A stretch of DNA of 17,520 nucleotides from Acidobacteriota bacterium (GTDB lineage Bacteria > Acidobacteriota > Vicinamibacteria > Vicinamibacterales > Vicinamibacteraceae): positions 1 through 17,520 of the forward strand of contig JAEZCY010000249.1 in assembly GCA_023429845.1 (NCBI GenBank), written 5' to 3'. Of the stretch, positions 14,304-17,520 are shown piece after piece. The stretch's first letter is position 1; every line of letters starts with the position of its first letter. Made by a program: the position numbers and the translations under genes. The notes beneath the pieces are model-generated. The model was not told where the DNA came from and ran no database searches. It saw only the letters and a program-made list of their open reading frames with translations.

Positions 14304-14964
14304 AAAGCATGCGAACGACGATGCGGCGGTTCTCGGCGCGACCCGCCCGCGTCTTGTTGTCGGCCACCGGCTTCTCTTCGCCGTACGAGATCACGTTGAT
14401 CTTGTGGAGCGGCACCTGGTGCGTTTCGTACAGGTACCGCTTGACGGCTTCGGCACGCTTCATCCCCAGCTGCTCGTTGAAGCGCGGGTTGCCGACGCTG
14501 TCGGTGTGTCCCTCGATCTCGAAGAACACGCCCTTCGGGTCGGCCTGCAGGTCCGTGATCACCTTGTCGATCGCGGCCTTGGCGTCATCGGGCAGATCGG
14601 CCGTCCCGAACTTGAAGCCGCTCTTGGCCTCGCTCAGCACGACCTCGTAGACCAGGCGGCGACCCGACTTGTCGAGCGCCTCGACCTTCGAACCGGCGGC
14701 GTCGGCAGCGGAGCGCGCCTCCCCGGCCGCTTCGCCGGCCGCGGCTGCACGTGCGTCCGCCGCACGGGCTGCGTCGCCCGCCGCGCCAGCCCGCTGGTCC
14801 ACCTCGTTGATGCGCTGCTGACTCTTCTCGAGTTCGCCGGAGACGGTGGTCACCTTCTCGTCCACTTCGCCGACGCGGGTATTGACGAACTTCTTGGTGG
14901 CACAGGCGGACGAGCCGGTCACGGCCAGTGCGCTTACGGTCAGGGCAATCAGGGCTCGATGCAT
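14299..14964 (-). CDS. OmpA-family lipoprotein
   Basis: A 221-residue envelope protein. A signal peptide ends at SSAC, so C21 is the likely lipidated residue, though Ser at -3 is unusual. A long Ala-rich coiled-coil region (about 28-100) separates it from an OmpA-like peptidoglycan-binding domain (about 105-221), with EGHTDSVGN at 151-159 and KTRAGRAENRRIVV at 204-217, which carry the Asp and Arg that grip peptidoglycan. It would tether the outer membrane to the wall, and the coiled coil would act as a Lpp-like spacer (inference). The ATG at 14964 has GAGGAGA about 7 nt upstream. Confidence 0.92.
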   Translation of the reverse strand: MHRALIALTVSALAVTGSSACATKKFVNTRVGEVDEKVTTVSGELEKSQQRINEVDQRAGAAGDAARAADARAAAAGEAAGEARSAADAAGSKVEALDKSGRRLVYEVVLSEAKSGFKFGTADLPDDAKAAIDKVITDLQADPKGVFFEIEGHTDSVGNPRFNEQLGMKRAEAVKRYLYETHQVPLHKINVISYGEEKPVADNKTRAGRAENRRIVVRMLS

Positions 14965-14999
14965 TGTCGTTCTCCTCGTATGTGTGCGGTGCTAATCAG

Positions 15000-15015
15000 C
15001 GGGTCCGACGACCCG
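15000..15015 (-). terminator. Short hairpin after the VWFA gene
   Basis: CGGGTC/GACCCG pair perfectly around a 4-nt loop, 5 bp past the VWFA stop. It is short with no U-tract, so termination may be partial and the OmpA-family gene could be read from the VWFA promoter. Confidence 0.35.
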
Positions 15016-15019
15016 TTCC

Positions 15020-15997
15020 TCAGTCCCCGTTCGAAGACGGCTGGGCGAAATAACCCGATCGTGCGCGCACCTGCAGTCTTGGGTTGCGCGTCCGTACTGC
15101 CACGCGGTGCCAGCCGGCGTCCGTGGACGACTCGAACGCGAGCAGGTACTGGTGCCTGAGATCCACGACGAGCCGCCGCGCGATGAGGCTCGTCTCTGCG
15201 GGTGTCGACGCGATCAGCATGTCGCCCCCCGTCCAGTAGGCAAGGTTGGCGAGCGTTGTCGTGATCGCCTCGCCGTCTGCCTGCAGCGGCCTGCCGCCCC
15301 GCTGCGGGTTGTTGTAGGGCGACATCACCGCGACGACGTATACCGGCACGTCGATCGCGCTCGCGATGCCCGACACGTCGCGAGCGGTATGTGTGCTCGC
15401 GGTATCGAGTCCGTCGGTGACGACGATGAGCGCGCGTCGCTTGGTGGGGCGAGCCTCGAGCCGCGCCGCCGTGCTTGCGATCGCGTCGTACAGCGCGGTC
15501 GTGCCATACGCCGTCAGCTTCGGCAGGGACGCGATCACCTCGTCTGCGTCATTCGTGAACGGCTGCACCTCGGCGAGCGTCTTGTCGAACGCAAACAGCG
15601 CGACCTCGTCCTTGCCGGGATCGAACCAGGCGAGCAGGTGCTTGATCACTTCACGCGCCTGATCGAGGTTCTTGGACAGGCTCATGCTGCCGCTCTGGTC
15701 CACGAGCACACCGAACGACACCGGTCCCTGGTCGGAGTACCCGAAGTCGACGATGTCGCGCGGCGCGCCATTCTCGAGAATCTGGAAGTCGTGGCGCTGC
15801 AGGTCGCGCACCGGCCGTCCGTTGCGGTCCTTCACGATCGCGTGCACCGACACCAGGCTGACGCTGCTGCGGAACGTAGGTTGGACCGGAGTCGTCTCGG
15901 CGGGCGTGGCAGACGGGCGCTGCTGTGCCTGCAGCGGCGCCAGGGCCACCGCCGACGCCAGAATCCCGCTCAGTCCCAGCCTCCACGTCTTCCCCAT
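15020..15997 (-). CDS. VWFA-related protein, acidobacterial type
   Basis: A 325-residue exported protein of the TIGR03436 type (VWFA-related acidobacterial domain). A signal peptide (WRLGLSGILASAVALAPLQAQ) is followed by a beta-rich segment (SLVSVHAIVKDRNGRPVRDL, with HDFQILENG) and a von Willebrand A domain from about 92. The metal-ion site is complete: D100-x-S102-x-S104 in VDQSGSMS, a Thr in YGTTALYD at 164-171, and D195 in VVTDGLD. It should bind a divalent metal and a protein partner on the cell surface or in the periplasm; the partner is unknown. The ATG at 15997 (GAGG about 9 nt upstream) starts the signal peptide; the 36 extra upstream codons do not fit. Confidence 0.92.
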   Translation of the reverse strand: MGKTWRLGLSGILASAVALAPLQAQQRPSATPAETTPVQPTFRSSVSLVSVHAIVKDRNGRPVRDLQRHDFQILENGAPRDIVDFGYSDQGPVSFGVLVDQSGSMSLSKNLDQAREVIKHLLAWFDPGKDEVALFAFDKTLAEVQPFTNDADEVIASLPKLTAYGTTALYDAIASTAARLEARPTKRRALIVVTDGLDTASTHTARDVSGIASAIDVPVYVVAVMSPYNNPQRGGRPLQADGEAITTTLANLAYWTGGDMLIASTPAETSLIARRLVVDLRHQYLLAFESSTDAGWHRVAVRTRNPRLQVRARSGYFAQPSSNGD

Positions 15998-16111
15998 GAC
16001 ACCAACCTCTGAATCAAGATGTTTGCCACCATCCCCGTTCTCGAATGGGCAATGGATTCGGCGCTGAAGTCCGTTGCAGTGCCCCGGATCGCGTAGGAAT
16101 GACACAACCGA

Positions 16112-16122
16112 GTAAGACTTAC
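16112..16122. promoter_or_regulatory. GTAAG-A-CTTAC palindrome
   Basis: A perfect 11-bp odd palindrome lies in the divergent gap between the VWFA and aminotransferase genes, about 115 bp from each start. It could be an operator half, but no promoter element is clearly attached. The hairpin CTTCC-ATGC-GGAAG follows at 16124-16137. Confidence 0.25.
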
Positions 16123-16182
16123 ACTTCCATGCGGAAGCTGCTCCTCCGGGTGTCGAGATCCCGCGTCAGGCCTCTGCCTTAT

Positions 16183-16203
16183 CGGGTTCTCGTCGCGAAC
16201 CCG
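16183..16203. promoter_or_regulatory. CGGGTTC-N7-GAACCCG palindrome, candidate operator
   Basis: A perfect 7-bp inverted repeat with 7-bp spacing lies where the -35 region of the aminotransferase promoter would fall. A second inverted repeat, GGTTCTC/GAGAACC (16185-16191 and 16204-16210), overlaps it. A transcription-factor site over the promoter is the simplest reading. Confidence 0.45.
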
Positions 16204-16219
16204 GAGAACCTGTAGGGGC

Positions 16220-16225
16220 TACAAT
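16220..16225 (+). promoter_or_regulatory. Candidate -10 box for leaderless aminotransferase
   Basis: TACAAT, one base from the TATAAT consensus, ends 6 nt before the ATG at 16232. No Shine-Dalgarno lies in the intervening CCGGCG, so +1 would be at the A of ATG. This is the strongest of the five boxes of this kind here. Confidence 0.55.
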
Positions 16226-16231
16226 CCGGCG

Positions 16232-17461
16232 ATGGCCACCGACACCAGCACGCCACTGCCCGTTGCGGATCGGGTCAGCGGGTTCAGCTACGCGATCCGG
16301 AACATCGTGGTCGAGGCCAGGAAGGTGGAGGCATCGGGCCGCAAGGTCCAGTACCTCAACATCGGCGACCCCATCCCGTTCGGCTTCACCACGCCGCCCC
16401 ACCTGGTGGAGGCCGTGGCGCGGGCCCTTCGCGACGGCCATAACGGCTACACGCCCTCGCCCGGCATCCTCGAGGCGCGGCAGGCCGTTGCCGACGACTT
16501 CGCGGCCCGCGGTCTGGCCACCGATCCGGAGCGGGTGCTGCTGACGTCAGGCACGTCGGAAGGCATCGAGCTGACGCTCACCGCGTTGCTCAACGCCGGC
16601 GACGAGGTGCTCGTCCCGACACCCACATATCCGCTCTATACGGCGGTCATCGCCAAGCTCGGAGCCGTCGAGCGTTACTACCGGACCGACCCAGGCAACG
16701 GCTGGCTTCCCGACCTCGAGCATCTGGCCACGCTCGTGACGGATCGGACCCGCGCGCTCGTGGTGATCGACCCGAACAACCCGACGGGCGCCGTGTATCC
16801 GCAGGACGTGCGGCGGGCGCTCGTCGAGTTCTCCGAGCGCCACGGACTCCTCCTCGTCGCCGACGAGGTGTATGCCGACCTGGCGTACGACGGGCCGGTC
16901 GAGCCGCTCGGCCTCATCGATCCCGACGCGGCGGTCATCTCGTACTCCTCGCTCTCGAAGGCGTACGTGGCGCCGGGCTGGCGTGCCGGATGGATGGTCG
17001 TGGGCCGGACACCGCGCCTCGACGACTTGCTTGGCGGGCTGCGCAAGCTCGCCGATGGGCGCCTCTGCAGCCCGGGGCCGATGCAGTACGCGATCACGGC
17101 GGCGTTGCGGGAGGATCGGTCACATCAGGCGACGCTGCGAGGTGACCTGCGCACGCGCGCCGAGATCACGACAGCCCGCCTCAACGCGATCGAGGGCATC
17201 ACGTGCGTGCCTCCGCAAGGCGCGTTCTACGCAATGCCCCAGGTGGCGCTGCCGCCGGGCGTGACCGACGTGGACTTCGTCCTGGGTCTGCTCCGGGCGA
17301 CCGGTGTGCTCACGGTCTTCGGGTCCGGCTTCGGCACCGACCCGGCGATGGGCTGCTTCCGCGTCGTGTTCCTGGCGTCGCCGACGGACCTGCACCACAT
17401 CTACGACCTGGTGGCGGAGTACACGGGCGAGTTCCTGGCGGGCCGCACGTCACTCCGGTAG
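16232..17461 (+). CDS. Class I/II aminotransferase, AlaA-like
   Basis: A 409-residue PLP-dependent aminotransferase of fold type I. Conserved points: LNIGDPIPFGF at 42-52, TSGTSEGIE at 105-113, PNNPTG at 181-186, DEVY at 211-214, the Schiff-base Lys K243 in SSLSKAYVAPGWRAGW, and R377 in CFRVVFL for the substrate carboxylate. The order and wording of these blocks follow E. coli AlaA, the glutamate-pyruvate aminotransferase, so alanine formation from pyruvate is the best guess; aspartate or aromatic substrates remain possible. The length is normal. The ATG at 16232 has no Shine-Dalgarno and is probably the first base of the message. It is divergent from the VWFA gene with no functional link seen. 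Confidence 0.93.
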   Translation: MATDTSTPLPVADRVSGFSYAIRNIVVEARKVEASGRKVQYLNIGDPIPFGFTTPPHLVEAVARALRDGHNGYTPSPGILEARQAVADDFAARGLATDPERVLLTSGTSEGIELTLTALLNAGDEVLVPTPTYPLYTAVIAKLGAVERYYRTDPGNGWLPDLEHLATLVTDRTRALVVIDPNNPTGAVYPQDVRRALVEFSERHGLLLVADEVYADLAYDGPVEPLGLIDPDAAVISYSSLSKAYVAPGWRAGWMVVGRTPRLDDLLGGLRKLADGRLCSPGPMQYAITAALREDRSHQATLRGDLRTRAEITTARLNAIEGITCVPPQGAFYAMPQVALPPGVTDVDFVLGLLRATGVLTVFGSGFGTDPAMGCFRVVFLASPTDLHHIYDLVAEYTGEFLAGRTSLR

Positions 17462-17491
17462 CGTCCGCGCGCATGAGTGAGGTCGGCGCGC

Positions 17492-17520
17492 GGGTAGGGC
17501 CGGCGCGCATGGGTAGGGCC
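17492..17520 (+). repeat. GGGTAGGGCC direct repeat, runs off window
   Basis: GGGTAGGGCC occurs at 17492-17501 and 17511-17520, period 19, separated by GGCGCGCAT; GCGCGCAT also occurs at 17467-17474. The GTAGGGCCGGC start equals the left half of the element at 11399-11446. The element is cut by the window end. Confidence 0.55.

Noticed and set aside
16183..16203. tRNA T-arm-like stem-loop (7-bp stem, 7-nt loop)
   Set aside because: There is no TTCGA loop, acceptor stem, anticodon arm or D-arm in the flanks, so it is treated as a palindrome.

Overview
The window is a compact, GC-rich stretch with no coding gap over about 250 bases. It most resembles an Acidobacteriota genome, probably Vicinamibacteria-like. 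The reasons are a VWFA protein of the acidobacterial TIGR03436 type, PEP-CTERM-tagged exported proteins, an aldo/keto reductase and a molybdenum hydroxylase subunit with Tat signals, and a DUF1326 protein. This is inference from family content; there is no rRNA or other taxonomic marker here.

Layout, left to right. A short unassigned left edge with two strong hairpins (1-172) precedes a Tat-exported aldo/keto reductase (173-1126, +). A perfect hairpin separates it from a convergent THxN-type PEP-CTERM protein (1237-1953, -). Next on the minus strand are a pteridine-reductase-like SDR (2159-2899), an exported DUF1326 protein (3014-3709), an EamA exporter (3830-4783) translationally coupled to an Lrp/AsnC regulator (4780-5319), and a DUF4260 membrane protein (5387-5794). 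A CHRD-domain PEP-CTERM protein (5928-6530, +) converges on a small Cys-rich protein (6648-6887, -).

The centre is a three-gene operon for a periplasmic molybdenum hydroxylase of the xanthine dehydrogenase/PaoABC type, transcribed right to left: Tat-signal 2Fe-2S subunit (10247-10903), molybdopterin subunit (8011-10254), and FAD/4Fe-4S subunit (7034-8014). Upstream lies a PEP-CTERM remnant whose 5' end runs into a palindromic repeat (11079-11438). A coupled two-component pair follows: histidine kinase (12203-14149), then OmpR-type regulator (11517-12206). Then come an OmpA-family lipoprotein (14299-14964), a VWFA protein (15020-15997), and an AlaA-like aminotransferase (16232-17461, +).

Three features go beyond ordinary gene content. 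(1) A dispersed family of GTAG-headed palindromes (REP-like) and related CCTACGGCCTAC strings fills many gaps and appears to have replaced the 5' end of one PEP-CTERM gene. (2) Five genes lack a Shine-Dalgarno and carry a TANNNT box 6-8 nt before the start codon, suggesting leaderless mRNAs, while other genes have clear SD sites. (3) A small six-cysteine protein of unknown function has a convincing ribosome site. I see no CRISPR array, tRNA, rRNA, insertion sequence or phage gene.
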